A stretch of DNA of 64,000 bases from Circinella minor. Lineage: Eukaryota; Mucoromycota; Mucoromycetes; Mucorales; Lichtheimiaceae. Positions 32,346 through 43,624 of this stretch are shown piece after piece; position 1 is the first letter of the stretch; every line of letters starts with the position of its first letter. The notes beneath the pieces are model-generated. The model did not search any database. It was given only the letters and a program-made list of their open reading frames with translations, and was not told where the DNA came from. Made by a program: the position numbers and the translations under genes. The DNA lies in the NCBI GenBank assembly GCA_016758965.1, contig JAEPRB010000075.1, positions 62,001 through 126,000 on the forward strand. The letters are read 5' to 3'.

Positions 32346-33000
32346 TTTTTTTTAATTGACAGCAGCAACAACAACTCATTATTACATAATGACATTTCTT
32401 CAACTATTTATTTTTGTTATGTTTGATAAAATATATAAATTTTCTTATTGTTCTTATTGTAAAGAACTTCACGCCCGTGTCACGTAATAAATTTGTTATC
32501 TGAAAACACGTTTGGAACTATGCATGATCAGCAGCTGTTGTGGCACATTGCTTTATAATTCTAAAAAACGATACCTTCCATTCCATCATCCCGATCCGAT
32601 CGATAATATCATTAAAATCCAGAAATGGGGAACAGTAAAATAATATGGTTCCACATGATAGATCTAAAAAAAAAACAAAGACTATCGATTTAAAAAAAGA
32701 AAACTTCTTTTTGGTATTTTTTTTTCTATAAGATGATACACGTGCATTGTTATTATACAACGGCTATTTCTAAATCATAACTACAATTCAAAGAATTATT
32801 ACAATGAAAATCAGCCTGGACCCAAGAATTACACTAATCTCGTGGGCGAGAACGATCACTATTCGTCCTTTTTTTCATTTCTGTATAAAAAAGCGTGTTT
32901 ACGTTAAATATATATTTATTTATCTTTATGTGCGATGCCATTATGGGCATCTGCCATTTATTATCCTAATATGGTAACAAGACAGTGTAAAATAAGAAAG

Positions 33001-33022
33001 AGAGAGAGAGAGAGAGAGAGAG
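33001..33022. repeat. (GA)n microsatellite
   Basis: About 11 GA units; simple repeat in intergenic DNA. Confidence 0.85.
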
Positions 33023-33211
33023 ATAACACGTGTATATGTATTATTAATTGAACTGTTTTATAAAATAAAGGGAATATTAAGGCGTACTAGAAGTACAAAC
33101 GGGTAACAACAAAACAATTGTATAATATTTAAAGCCAAGAAGAGAAAGAAATCTGTACATGTTTACAAGTAGTATAATATTTACGAGGGGAATTCAAGTG
33201 TTCGTACTTAT

Positions 33212-33697
33212 TTAGAAAGTAAATTCTTGGTGACATACACGTTTTGAAGGATCGGGTGTATTTGGGACCGACTTTGAATATATATTCTTAATAGGTGTTC
33301 TATGTGGAAGGCTGATAAAATTTGGTTTTGTAAATAATTGATAAGAATGTTCCTCGTCGGTAATAATAATAGAAGGTTCTTGTTGCTGAGCTAATGATAC
33401 TAAATTGATATTTTTGAATTTTTGTCTTTCTTTCATTGTTCCTCCTCCTACTGCTAATTGACGTAACCGGGCTTTTAACCAAGAAAATATTCGACTTGCC
33501 GAGTTTAAAGTCAATCCTAAACCAAACTCAGTAGCAAGTAAAAAGAGTCGAATGGATATAAATGACGAAGTCATAATACTTGTAATAACCGCTAATAACC
33601 CAAGAATGGATAGTATGGCAGCCATAATAGGTGCAAAGAATATGTAGGTGATCATTGAAATGATAGACGTTGCAGAACTTGTTATTGTTGTGGCCAT
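33212..33697 (-). CDS. small membrane protein of unknown function
   Basis: Intronless frame of 161 residues from the ATG at 33695-33697. The first 70 residues are strongly hydrophobic: an Ala/Thr/Ser start, then IISMITYIFFAPIMAAILSI and LGLLAVITSIMTSSFISI. They read as one long or two adjacent membrane segments, followed by an amphipathic stretch (RIFSWLKARLRQLA). The C-terminal half is hydrophilic (SIIITDEEHSYQLF, TPIKNIYSKSVPNTP). A hydrophobic hairpin with a soluble tail would suit a lipid-droplet or ER protein, but no family is recognised. Base use is less AT-rich than the flanks, which supports coding. Confidence 0.6.
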   Translation of the reverse strand: MATTITSSATSIISMITYIFFAPIMAAILSILGLLAVITSIMTSSFISIRLFLLATEFGLGLTLNSASRIFSWLKARLRQLAVGGGTMKERQKFKNINLVSLAQQQEPSIIITDEEHSYQLFTKPNFISLPHRTPIKNIYSKSVPNTPDPSKRVCHQEFTF

Positions 33698-36600
33698 ACT
33701 TTATTTGGGAGTTTGAAGAAAAAGTACTGAATGAAAAAGAGAGGGAGAAGAGAGCAAGAGCCCCCTCTTTCTTTTTTACTATCATCAATATACACTATTT
33801 AGCGGGGAAAATAGAGTCAATTCATCAATTCAGTTTCACATGCCAAGTTGCAGCTGAGTGTGTCTGGGGTAGTATATATATTTTGTTACTTGACGCATTT
33901 CCCATAAAAAGATGATTTACTGATCACATGGTGCAACACATATACAACTTTTTTTTTTTTTGTGGGGGAAAAAAGGGTACTTGAAAGGAAGAATGTCAAT
34001 TTTATTGAGAATGTTTTTTCTTTTTGCATTTTCAAGAAGAGGGATCAATCATCCCTTTTGTCTCCTTTTTCTTTATGACCCCCTTTTTTTTTCTATAAAT
34101 GTATAAATTCTTTAGATGTTTATATGCATCGTTATTATAAAGTTTTTTTTTTCTCTTTACAATAAAAAAAAAAAAAGTAATTCGCAAGTCTTTAAAGGAA
34201 ATATTTGTAAAATACATTTTAAAAATAAAATATTGTATTTGTTGACGATGATGGTGATACAAAAACATATGCAATATGCAGGACCTGCAGCAAAAATAAA
34301 AATAAAATGTTTTATTGCATTATATATGATAAATATAGAAAAAAATTATTAAGTCGAAATAAAATAAAATGTACCACTTACTTGTTATATTTTTAATTAT
34401 AAATAAAAAATAATAAGAATACTAAGTATTAATGCATCATGTTATCATTTATTTTTGTTCATTAACTATGAACCAATACATCGTTCATTAGATCCAAAAA
34501 CGTCATAAGTTTGTGTCAGGAGGAAAAAGAACGTCAAGTCATTCTGTGTGACCATGAGATATATTTTAAAAAGGAAATTTAAATTTTCATAAAAGATGTC
34601 ATTGGCGTTTTGTTCATGCGTGAACTCAATTGAATTCAGTCAAATTGTATGATGGTAGCTAACGATCATAATTTTTATAGATATTTATTTTATAACTTAT
34701 TATACGTAATAACATTCAACTGTTTTTTTTTATTTTATTATCTCCCTTGATGCAGGTATTTTTGCATTGAAAATAATAGTACATCTACATACGTAGCAAA
34801 AACGAGTGTTATATTCTTTTATAATATAAAAGTGTTGTCGTTGTCTCTATAATACAATCTATACAACAACATCAAATATCCCTTGCTTTCTCCTTCTCTC
34901 TCTTGTCACTCTTCTTCTCTTAACCAACCCTAAACCTTACATTGATCACACCTGTTCTTTTCCCCTTTTTCTAGACACCACATCATTTCACATCCCCCCC
35001 CCAAAAAAAAAAATTACTACAATGTTAAAAAAGTTATTTATTTAAGCAATAATAAAGTGTAAAATATTCGCCATCGTGACAAGGAGTTGAAATAAATAAA
35101 CTAATAAACAAAAATACTGTATTAAATATACATATATTTAATTATGATTTCATCATTTATAAAAAAAAAAACTACTTGCTATTAATGTATTATAATAATT
35201 TCCTTTATTTGAAATTAGAGTCAAAAAAAAAAAAAAAATACTAAAAACAACACACGATCTAGAAAGCTTTTGTATAACATATCCCCTATGTCAATCATTT
35301 TGTGTTACCTACTTTTTATTTTATAGAAAAAGGAATATCATGAATGAAGAGAACGAACGAGAGGACAGAAAGAAAGAGAAAAGCCCGTGCTGATGGCTAA
35401 GTAATTTATCTGTATATATATATATATATAGAAAAATATCAAGAGGGTAATTATTATTATATAAAATTATAATAAAGTTACGTAACATGTAAAATATACA
35501 TAATAAGGATATAAAAAAAAAGTTGTTTAATGTTTACTTTATATACATGGTTTGATATGTTTATAATTATAATAATAAAGTTTCGGGTCAGCACAAAAAA
35601 AGGAGGGGTTATGAAAGGGAGTATGCATCAATTCGGATAATAGGGTAGCACTTTCACCGGATTACTACAGTAAAAGGAAAGAAATGGAAGGAGTGAGAGT
35701 AAAAAAAAAAAATTGAATAGGGGATAATTACTATCGTTAATAACACCAGGATAGAGACAACGTGTCGTTCTATTATGTTAACTAATTATTACAAATGACG
35801 CGCCGCTATTGTTAGATGTTGATATATTAAAATATGCTTCTTTGGTAACAATGATGATATTAACGAAATATGTGCTTTATAATTATGATAGTATATAAAG
35901 CGTCAGATGAATTGACAAAGTGTCGATCTGCATTCATATCACACAACATATATACATTTATAACCCCTAGGTTTATATAAAGGTATTTGGCATATTTTTT
36001 TAATGTTGTTCAAAGTCAGTACAAATTTAATCGTTTATTTTGCATGCTCTTTCATTTTTTATTTTTATTTTTTTGTTCTTCAAGTATAAAAAAAAACTTA
36101 ATGCGATCATAACTTGCAAAGGAAAAAAAAAGTAAAAGGTATTACCAAAGTTGGTTTAAAAATTGTATAAGAAAGGAAAGGAAAAGGGGGTATTTGCAAT
36201 GTACGCCCGTTTGAAGATTTGGCGGCAGGTGCATTTGAAGCTTGACAATCCAAAAGAAGTACCGATTCCAAATATGGATTTATCAAACAACCAAAAGTAA
36301 AAAGCACGCAGATCGTGTTATAATAAAGCATTTTGATGCTGCACTACCCCCTAATGGATGGTGATGATTATGACCTGCGATACATCACTTTTTTTTTCCT
36401 CTTCCTTTTTTAATGGCTATACTCGCTGCATTTCCCGCGTGTACCCCTTCGACTTTTTTTTTGCCGCAGCTTTTCTTTCTTTTTTTTTTTGCCCTATTTT
36501 GTTCACCTTTTTTACATCCTTTCTTCTTTCCTCCCCCCCTTCTCCTCTCTCTCTCTCTCCCTCCTCTCCGACCCCGTCCATCTTTCGTTCTTGTAACTGA

Positions 36601-36944
36601 AGATAAAAAGATAGTATAGTAGTTCTTAAATCCCCCTGATAAAAAAAAATAACTTTTCAAAAAAAAAAAAAATCGTGGAGGATTATAAAAACTCTTCATT
36701 TCTTCTTTTCTTTTGTTTTTTTTTCATGTATATTTCTATTTAACATCTTTGTATTGTATTAGTAGCTCTATTTTTTATTAATATTTTTTTTTCTTTTCTT
36801 TTTATTATTATACTACCTTTCTTATAACACTCGAGAAAAGAACAAACCAAGAAAAAAAAAATAATTTCTTTCTATATTTTTATATTCTTTTTGTACATTA
36901 TACTATACAACAATACAAACACAGAAAAATAATAATATACAATT
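33698..36944. other. long gene-poor region
   Basis: About 3.2 kb with no supported gene. It contains many A/T homopolymers, a CT-rich block at 34880-34990 that looks like a promoter, and a CT-rich block at 36510-36590. A minus-strand frame of 74 codons at 36107..36331 (starting MLYYNTICVLFTFGCLINP) is weak and not called. The last 150 bp form the T-rich leader of the Myb-like gene. Confidence 0.5.
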
Positions 36945-37926
36945 ATGCCCGGTAAGTGCACTTTTCAATATAAATTCGCATTATTTATATTTTCAATATT
37001 ATACTTATGCAAAAATCAAATTAAATTATATATCATTATTTTTTTTAGGCGTCATGGATATTGAACACTTGTTATGTCAACCGACAACACCATCAACAGC
37101 AACAACGATGCATTTAGGTCCACCAAAACCTCAAGAGCCAATGATTGATCGTATGCCAGTATATAGTTCACCTGAATATTACGGTTATTGTTCTCGCGAC
37201 TATTGGAATCATAATAGCATTAGTGAACAGCAACATTATCATCATTATTATGATAGTAATGATAATCATCATCATGGTTTTAAGAGTTGCCGTAGTAACA
37301 GCATGAGTAGCACCAATAGTATGCCACCTTCACCACCATTACTTGTTCGAAGTCGAACAACAAGTGATGCCTCGTCACAGGCTTCAGCAAGTCCAAGAGA
37401 ATGGGCATATCCTGCTACACCTAGAGACGAAGACAATACAATGGTTCGATTAGGTTATGAGCCTTACTACCTTGTTTCTCAACAAACATCACCAAGTAGC
37501 AGTAGTTGTTATATCAGCAGTAACCATAGTAAAAACCATAATAACAATTATAATAATAATGTTGTTCCTGATCCCCACATACCTGTTGGTGGTGGTCGTT
37601 ATCGTGCACCATCGCATGGTTCTTCAGTTTCATCGCGTCGATCGAGATCCACATCAGCATCATCTATAAATGCACCAGTGCAAACGCGTATGGCTTGGAC
37701 ACCGACAGAAGACGATCTGCTTCAACAAGGTTATGATGAAGGTTTATCATGGGCGATGATCTCTGCAACTTATTTACCTCATCGTTCGAGAGGATGTTGT
37801 TGGGGACGATTTAAAACTTTACAAAGTAAGAATTTAGTGGACCCAAAACGACAAAACGCGCGATTATTTCGACGACCGTGGAAAGCAGTGGATGGTTCAA
37901 AGCGTCAGCAACAACAGCCACATTAA
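36945..37926 (+). CDS. Myb/SANT-like DNA-binding protein
   Basis: Exon 1 is only 7 nt (ATGCCCG, 36945..36951), followed by a 97-nt intron with GTAAGT donor and TTTTTTAG acceptor, then exon 2 (37049..37926). The product is about 294 residues starting MPGVMDIEHLL; if the tiny exon is not used, the ATG at 37054 would start it. The N-terminal two thirds are low-complexity (His, Ser, Asn runs). The C-terminal region has a Myb/SANT-like helix set: MAWTPTEDDLLQQGYDEG, LSWAMISATYLPHRSRG, then CCWGRFKTLQ, followed by a basic tail. It is probably a sequence-specific or chromatin-binding factor; target unknown. Confidence 0.75.
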
Positions 37927-39749
37927 ATTTTTCTACTTTTTCTTTTATTATTATTACTATTACTACTATTACTACAGCAACAACAATAACAAAAAAAACA
38001 CAACACTTCTGATTATCAGCAGAACACAACAAACCATACTTTCTTTTTTCTTATTACCTTTTTACATCCATACATGAAAAATTCTCACTTAAAACAAAAA
38101 AAAACTTACACACCAATCACCCCCGCTCTCACTTACCAACTTCATCCAACACTAACCCCCACTTTATTCTATTATCTCCCTCTTTTTTTTTTCGGTACAA
38201 AGGGGCACATATTTTTCATTGCCTTTTCCGTTATTTTATCCATTTTTGTCCTAACTTATGCAGTATTGACACCACATATTATTTTATTATACTCTTACCC
38301 ATTCTATATCTATTATTCGAAACTCTCATTTTATGCCAGGTGCATTAAGTGTCGTATATATCCCGTTCCTTTCATTTTATGTTATATGCTTTCTTTACCC
38401 TTTTTTATATTATATTACCCTTATTTTGTACAGCAGCAGCAACAACAGCAACAACAATAATAAGCAGGCAGCAGCAGCCTTCTTCTTTCTTTATGTTACT
38501 ATATCCCTCACCATATCATTCCTTAAACATTTTTTTTCTTTATTCAGCTCAACTTCTTTCTGTATGTGGGCAAAAAAAAAAGACTTTAAACAAGACCCCT
38601 GCATGGTTTAGTTTTTTTTACAGCCTCTCTTTTTTCTTGCCTGCATCAATTCTTCTTTTTTTTTTACCTTGATTTAGCCAAATTTTCATTTTTTGGGCAA
38701 AAAAAAAAGGTCTTCTTCCCCTTTTTTTTTCAGCCAGTTTTTTTTTTTTTTTTTTTTATTCATTTTCTTTTTCTCACACATACATATTTTTTTTTTAATT
38801 CTCTTTCTTATCATTTACGGGTGTTCGTGGCCCTAAAAGATATTTTTATATTTCAAAAGAGAAAAGATGCAACAAATTTTTTGCTTTTATATATTATAAA
38901 TATTATTAGTTTTATTCTTATTATTATATCTTTTTACTTTTAAAAAAAATTAAAATAAAAAAAAAAATTTCGTCTTTTTTCTTTTTAACTCTTTTTTTTT
39001 TTTTGGGGGGGGGGGGAAGTAGTGGAAGGAGGTTTTGAATTGATCAAAGTCTATTATTAATAATGGTTTTTGCGTTTATCCTTTTTATTTATTCTTTTTC
39101 CATTAAAAATATAAAAGAGAAAGGAGGAGGAGGAGGAGGAAAAAGATGGGGGGGGAGGAAAGTTAAAGGATGTAATAATATGCATGTAACTTCAACATGG
39201 TTATATGCTAAATAATGGTATACAACTCAGTACAGGAGCATGTAAATGTACAGCTCACATGTAAATTATTATTTTTTAGCATTAGGAGGCTATATTTGAT
39301 ACAATCAAAGAAGAAAGGGACACCTTTTAAGAGAGGAGAAGAAAAGTGAATGTTTTGTTGTTATTATGTAGGATACGATATTAATAGTGACAATGTTTTC
39401 TTTTGTTGTAAAACTTTACACTTTTTTTTTTCTTTCTTAATAAACTAGAAAATGAGGGGAATTGCGTTTTTTTTTTTTTTTACTAAACGATCCACTCGAT
39501 CTAGGAGGTGCATTAGAGAAAAAAAAATAGGAGAGGATCCAAAAAGATAAAATAAAAATAAAAAATACCCAAACATAGAAAAAAGAAGAAAAAACACGGG
39601 AGACATATGATAAAATATAATTTGAATAATAATGACAACTTGGTAATAGCATTTGTAACAATCAATCAAAAAACATACCCTTTTTTTTTAATAAAACGCG
39701 TTATTATTTTACATTACTAAACTTAGTAAAAACATAAAAATGATATTTA
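37927..39749. other. region between two convergent genes, rich in homopolymers
   Basis: 3' flanks of the Myb-like and amidotransferase genes. It has long T-tracts (38739-38758), a CAG/CAA run (38433-38457), a G-run (39005-39016) and a GGA run (39124-39140). Open frames here come from C/T-rich sequence and are not called. Confidence 0.6.
38433..38480. repeat. CAG/CAA-type microsatellite
   Basis: CAG CAG CAG then CAA/CAG units, followed by a second CAG cluster; intergenic. Confidence 0.75.
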
Positions 39750-40874
39750 TTAATCATTTCCAATAAGAATATTATTACCAAATGTTTTACCAGTTGATAA
39801 ATCAATATCATCTTTTGGTACAATAGGTAATTCACCTAATATAAAATCAATGAACTTTGAAATCATCCATTCATCATCGTCATCATTGGCTAATTCATCT
39901 TCTAATTTTTTCAGTTGTTCATTTGCATAATCCTTCGGAACAATGCCGGCGTCTCGTCGTATCGTCAGTAAAATGCGGACAACTTCACGTACAAACTCCG
40001 GGTGACCTTGTACCGTGATGCATTGGTTATCGTCTGATAAAAGTGAATGAATGGGTGTATGCGGTGCAGTGGTTGCCAAACTATGAAAACCTGGAGGTAA
40101 ACTTTTGACATGATCTTGATGAACTTGATTCACTCTCTGAAAAAAAAATAGTATTATGTACCATTAAAAATTGTAACTTAGCAACCACTACTTCTTCATA
40201 CATCATTACACAATTCTCTCTTTCTTTTCCTACTTATTTCCATGGCAACCAAAAAAAAATAAAGAGCAAAAAAATATTTCTTTATTACCGTAAATGTCTT
40301 GTCAGTACGTAAATAATGTTTTCCCATGGGTGTCAAATACACTGGTACCAAACCAAACTAATAGATGTACATATATATGTATACTCAGTGTAGTTAATAA
40401 ATAATGTTTTTTTTTCGTTTTTTTTCATTTCCTTTTCCTTTTCTTTTTTTTTTTTACCTCCCAACCATTAGGATTTTTTTCACACGATCCACCGCACGCA
40501 CGAGCAATAATCTGATGACCAAAGCAGACGCCAATCAACTTGACTTGAGAACGATAAGGTTCAGCACGCAGTTTATGTACAAACTGAATAAGTTTTAAAA
40601 TCCATGGTTCATCCATATATGCAGAAGAAGCAGAACCCGAAATGACAATGCCGTCAAATGTATGATTATCCGCTAGATCACGTAAATCGGGATATTCTTG
40701 TTTATGAACAACATCAAAATACTGCCATGTAATTTCTACCTTGTTCTTTAATTCATTCGTGTTAGCTCTTGAAAATACATTGGTAAACATTTTAGGGTAA
40801 TCTCCATATTTTTCTAAAACTTCAGGTTTAGGTGTATCACACACCAAAAGGGCAAGATTCAACTTTCTTGACAT
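39750..40874 (-). CDS. class I glutamine amidotransferase-like protein
   Basis: Three exons: 40458..40874, 40289..40357 and 39750..40136, all phase 0, about 290 residues. The start MSRKLNLALLVCDTPKPEV fits cytosolic GATase-like proteins of the fungal YLR126C type. The strand DGIVISGSASSAYMDEPW forms the oxyanion region. The nucleophile elbow is GVCFGHQ (about Cys120) and the catalytic histidine and glutamate lie in VQGHPEF. The triad is therefore intact, so it is probably a working stand-alone glutaminase or gamma-glutamyl peptide hydrolase. The physiological substrate is unknown. It is not GMP synthase because no ATP-pyrophosphatase domain follows. Confidence 0.9.
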
Positions 40875-41095
40875 TATAATAATTAATGATTATTTTCTTT
40901 TCTTTTTTTGGGAAAGGGAATAGAATGAAAGAAAAGAATAATAGGTTTCTCCCAACAAGTTGTTGTGTGTCTGTATAATGCTAAATGTAAATTTTCTTTT
41001 TCCGACCAAAAAGAAGAAAAAAAATTGCATGAATGAGAGTGATGATGATGATATTATGACCCAACCACCAAAAAAAAAAAAAAAAAAAAAAATGT

Positions 41096-43302
41096 TTAAA
41101 TTTTAGAAAATATATTATTGGTTTTGACATATTTAATAACAACTAATACAATAGCGCCTGTAAAATAACCAATAGCTGTAAATATTTCATAACTTAAATA
41201 AGGTCTTGCATGAAGTGTTTGTTCAAACGTGGATGAAACATTTGGACCGAACATGGATATGACGGTGATCAATAGAAAAAGTGATAATCCTGATTCAAAA
41301 TTTTTTGCACCAGTAATGACATATGTAACTGATGATGCTGTGAATCGGGGTAAGGGGAAAATAAATATAAATTAGTATGTGTTAAATTTACTTAACCTAT
41401 AAATCTTCCACCAAGCATATGTATAATTACTTACTTAATGCAATAAAGGCTCCTCCAAAGAATCCAACTAATATACAAAATACAATTAAGGTACTAAAAC
41501 TGTCAGCAGCAACCCATATAGAACAGCTTAACGCAGATAATGTACTATACAAAATCATTGTGTTGAGATGACCTATTCTGTCAGCGGCCACTCTAGAGAT
41601 ATACAAATCCGAATATATATATATATATATATATATATTAGTAAATTGACATTACAGTTTATTTTAAATAAATAAATAAAGCTGATGTTTTCTAGTAAAG
41701 AAACAAAACATATATAACTGGTATATTTACCCTGATATGAGATTACCAACAAAGCTCATTCCAGAAACGATTGATATCAATGCTGATCCTTGTGATGATG
41801 AAAGACCCAAGTATGTTGCATGCGCTGTATATATATATATATAAAAGAAGCAATAAGATCAATATCAATTAACATAATAATACTTTAAATACTCTCTTGC
41901 CCCCCCCCCCGGGACTTTTCTCTTTTTCTTCAAAACATCATTACATACATGGAAGATAGAAATAAGGTACATAATATGCAGCTTCCATAAAAATATCAGC
42001 GATACACCATAATACAAAACTTGGATCCTTCAATATTTTAAATTCAAAAATCTCTTTTAACTCTATTTTTGATTCGTTTTGTTCTTTGTTTTTTTCTGAT
42101 TTTCTTTCACGAACAAATACGCATGAAGTTAAACCTAATATAAGAACTATAAACCCTTGTACTCGATATGACCTATTATAATATTAATTAAATGAAACGG
42201 AAAGAAAAATTAATGTATAAATATATATATCAGTCATCCGATAAGCATGAAAACAAGGAATTGTATGTGTGATAATAATAATAAATCATTGAGTTATACA
42301 ACATACCATGTACTACCAAAATAACTATTCATTATATTCATAATAAATGGTAATGAAAATGCACCAATACAAGTTCCTGTTGATGAAATAGCTAAAGCAA
42401 TCCCTCTTCGTTTACTGAACCATTGAGGTATGATACTTAATGCAACATAAAATGCTAACGAGGCTCCCATACCGAATAAGACACCTCGTGTTAAATATAG
42501 ATGCCAAATCTCTGTAGCCCAACTTGCTGCTTCCAAACCCATTGTACATAATACAACTGCTAATAACATTATATTCCGTAAACTTGTTACTGCTGATAAT
42601 AATCTTGCCACTGGACCTAATCCATTCAATAAGACATTGGATATGGTACCAACAAATGAAATTTGAACAACCGCGTTTGGAAATTCATGATGTGCATGAA
42701 ATTCTTGCATAACGCCTATATATTTTATTTTTTTTGATTGATAAAAATATTGGGAGTTCATTTTTAGTAAATTTAGACATATATTATTACCCAAAATTGA
42801 AAGGAATTCATATTTTTTTTGTTTACCCCTATAAATAAATAATTTTTTTAATTAATTAACATGATTATACAAAAAAAAAAGTTCAAGTAAGATGCGAGAT
42901 GATTAACAATAATACTAACCAAGATTCTGAAATGCCTACAGATATAAACTGTAAAAGAAAGCCCACACATACAATCATCCACCCGTATCCTCCATCTATC
43001 TGTTCGTCATAATCTTTATTATTAGGTACACGCTGGGTTTCCAGTAATGGTCGAGTTTCTGTTTATACTTTTGTATTTTAGTTCTTTTCCTTATCAACAC
43101 AAATAAAGGGTTCATGCGACATAACTTTTTTTTTTTCATTTAAAAATTAATATAGAAAGAGAAAAACAAATAAACCTTCGTTCGTGTATTCATAAAGAGC
43201 CTCATCATCAGTATAATTATTGGTGGGTATATTACATAATGAATTTATTGAGGAATTTGAATTCTTTATGCTGGTATCCTTCTTTGTCAAGTTATTCGAC
43301 AT
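41096..43302 (-). CDS. monocarboxylate transporter-like MFS protein (copy A)
   Basis: Eight exons: 43176..43302, 42920..43058, 42827..42828, 42307..42715, 41949..42172, 41731..41824, 41435..41592 and 41096..41337, about 464 residues. A hydrophilic N-terminus leads into TM1 with the MCT/SLC16 signature DGGYGWMIV. About 12 membrane segments follow, with a cytosolic loop (ERKSEKNKEQNES) in the middle. Also seen: SKRRGIALAISSTG (loop 4-5 motif) and AADRIGHLNT after TM8. The third exon is 2 nt long (GG); without it the SW|GVMQEF junction is out of frame. Probable proton-coupled transporter of short-chain monocarboxylates at the plasma membrane; real substrate unknown. Tandem paralogue of copy B directly upstream. 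Confidence 0.9.
42827..42828 (-). other. 2-nt microexon (GG) of MCT copy A
   Basis: Context on the minus strand is ...TTTATAG|GG|GTAAAC.... The upstream exon ends in TG (42920) and the downstream exon begins GCGTT (42715). Only TG+GG+GC restores TGG GGC, the Trp-Gly of the MCT family. Flanking introns are 91 and 111 nt. Confidence 0.7.
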
Positions 43303-43624
43303 TAAATTAAATAATAATAATAGGAAATAATTAAATAGAAAAAAAAAGAGAAGAAAAAAAAAATTATAACAAAAACCAGATGCAGATAAACATGTTGTTT
43401 AAGCGCAGATCTAAAATGATTACCAAATCATTCAGTTCCGCACAACCATTTTTAGTAATTTCAATCAAAGTTATCGTATGACAACTTTATCTCAGTTATG
43501 CGGGAATAGCTTAAAAAAAAAGCAGTAACAAAAGTATCATCTTTTTTTTTATATAATATGTTATTCATTTTATGTATATACACAAATGTAATGCAAAAAA
43601 AAAAAGTATTAATAATAAAGTTTT
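43303..43624. other. spacer between the two MCT-like genes
   Basis: About 320 bp, AT-rich, with no gene. It must contain the promoter of copy A and the terminator of copy B. Confidence 0.5.

Larger units (their letters stand above)
31134..33211. other. gene-poor region with coding-like islands
   Basis: Mostly AT-rich, with T-tracts and a (GA)n run at 33001-33022. Two stretches look less random on the minus strand: a 39-codon ATG-to-stop frame at 32226..32345, and an open segment around 32518-32665 (SPFLDFNDIIDRIGMMEWK). They may be exons of one unresolved small gene. Confidence 0.45.

Noticed and set aside
36107..36331. 74-codon minus-strand frame with a hydrophobic start
   Set aside because: Ends in homopolymer-derived Phe/Leu codons and lacks homology or promoter context.
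36358..36699. Overlapping frames on both strands in a C/T-rich block
   Set aside because: Low-complexity translation of CT and AAG repeats.
38074..38672. Several plus-strand frames of 90-130 codons downstream of the Myb-like gene
   Set aside because: C/T-rich 3' flank producing Phe/Leu/Ser/Tyr-rich translations in all three frames; no protein-like pattern.
39437..39669. Two 74-codon minus-strand frames
   Set aside because: Two frames of the same A/T-rich stretch are open at once, typical of composition rather than coding.
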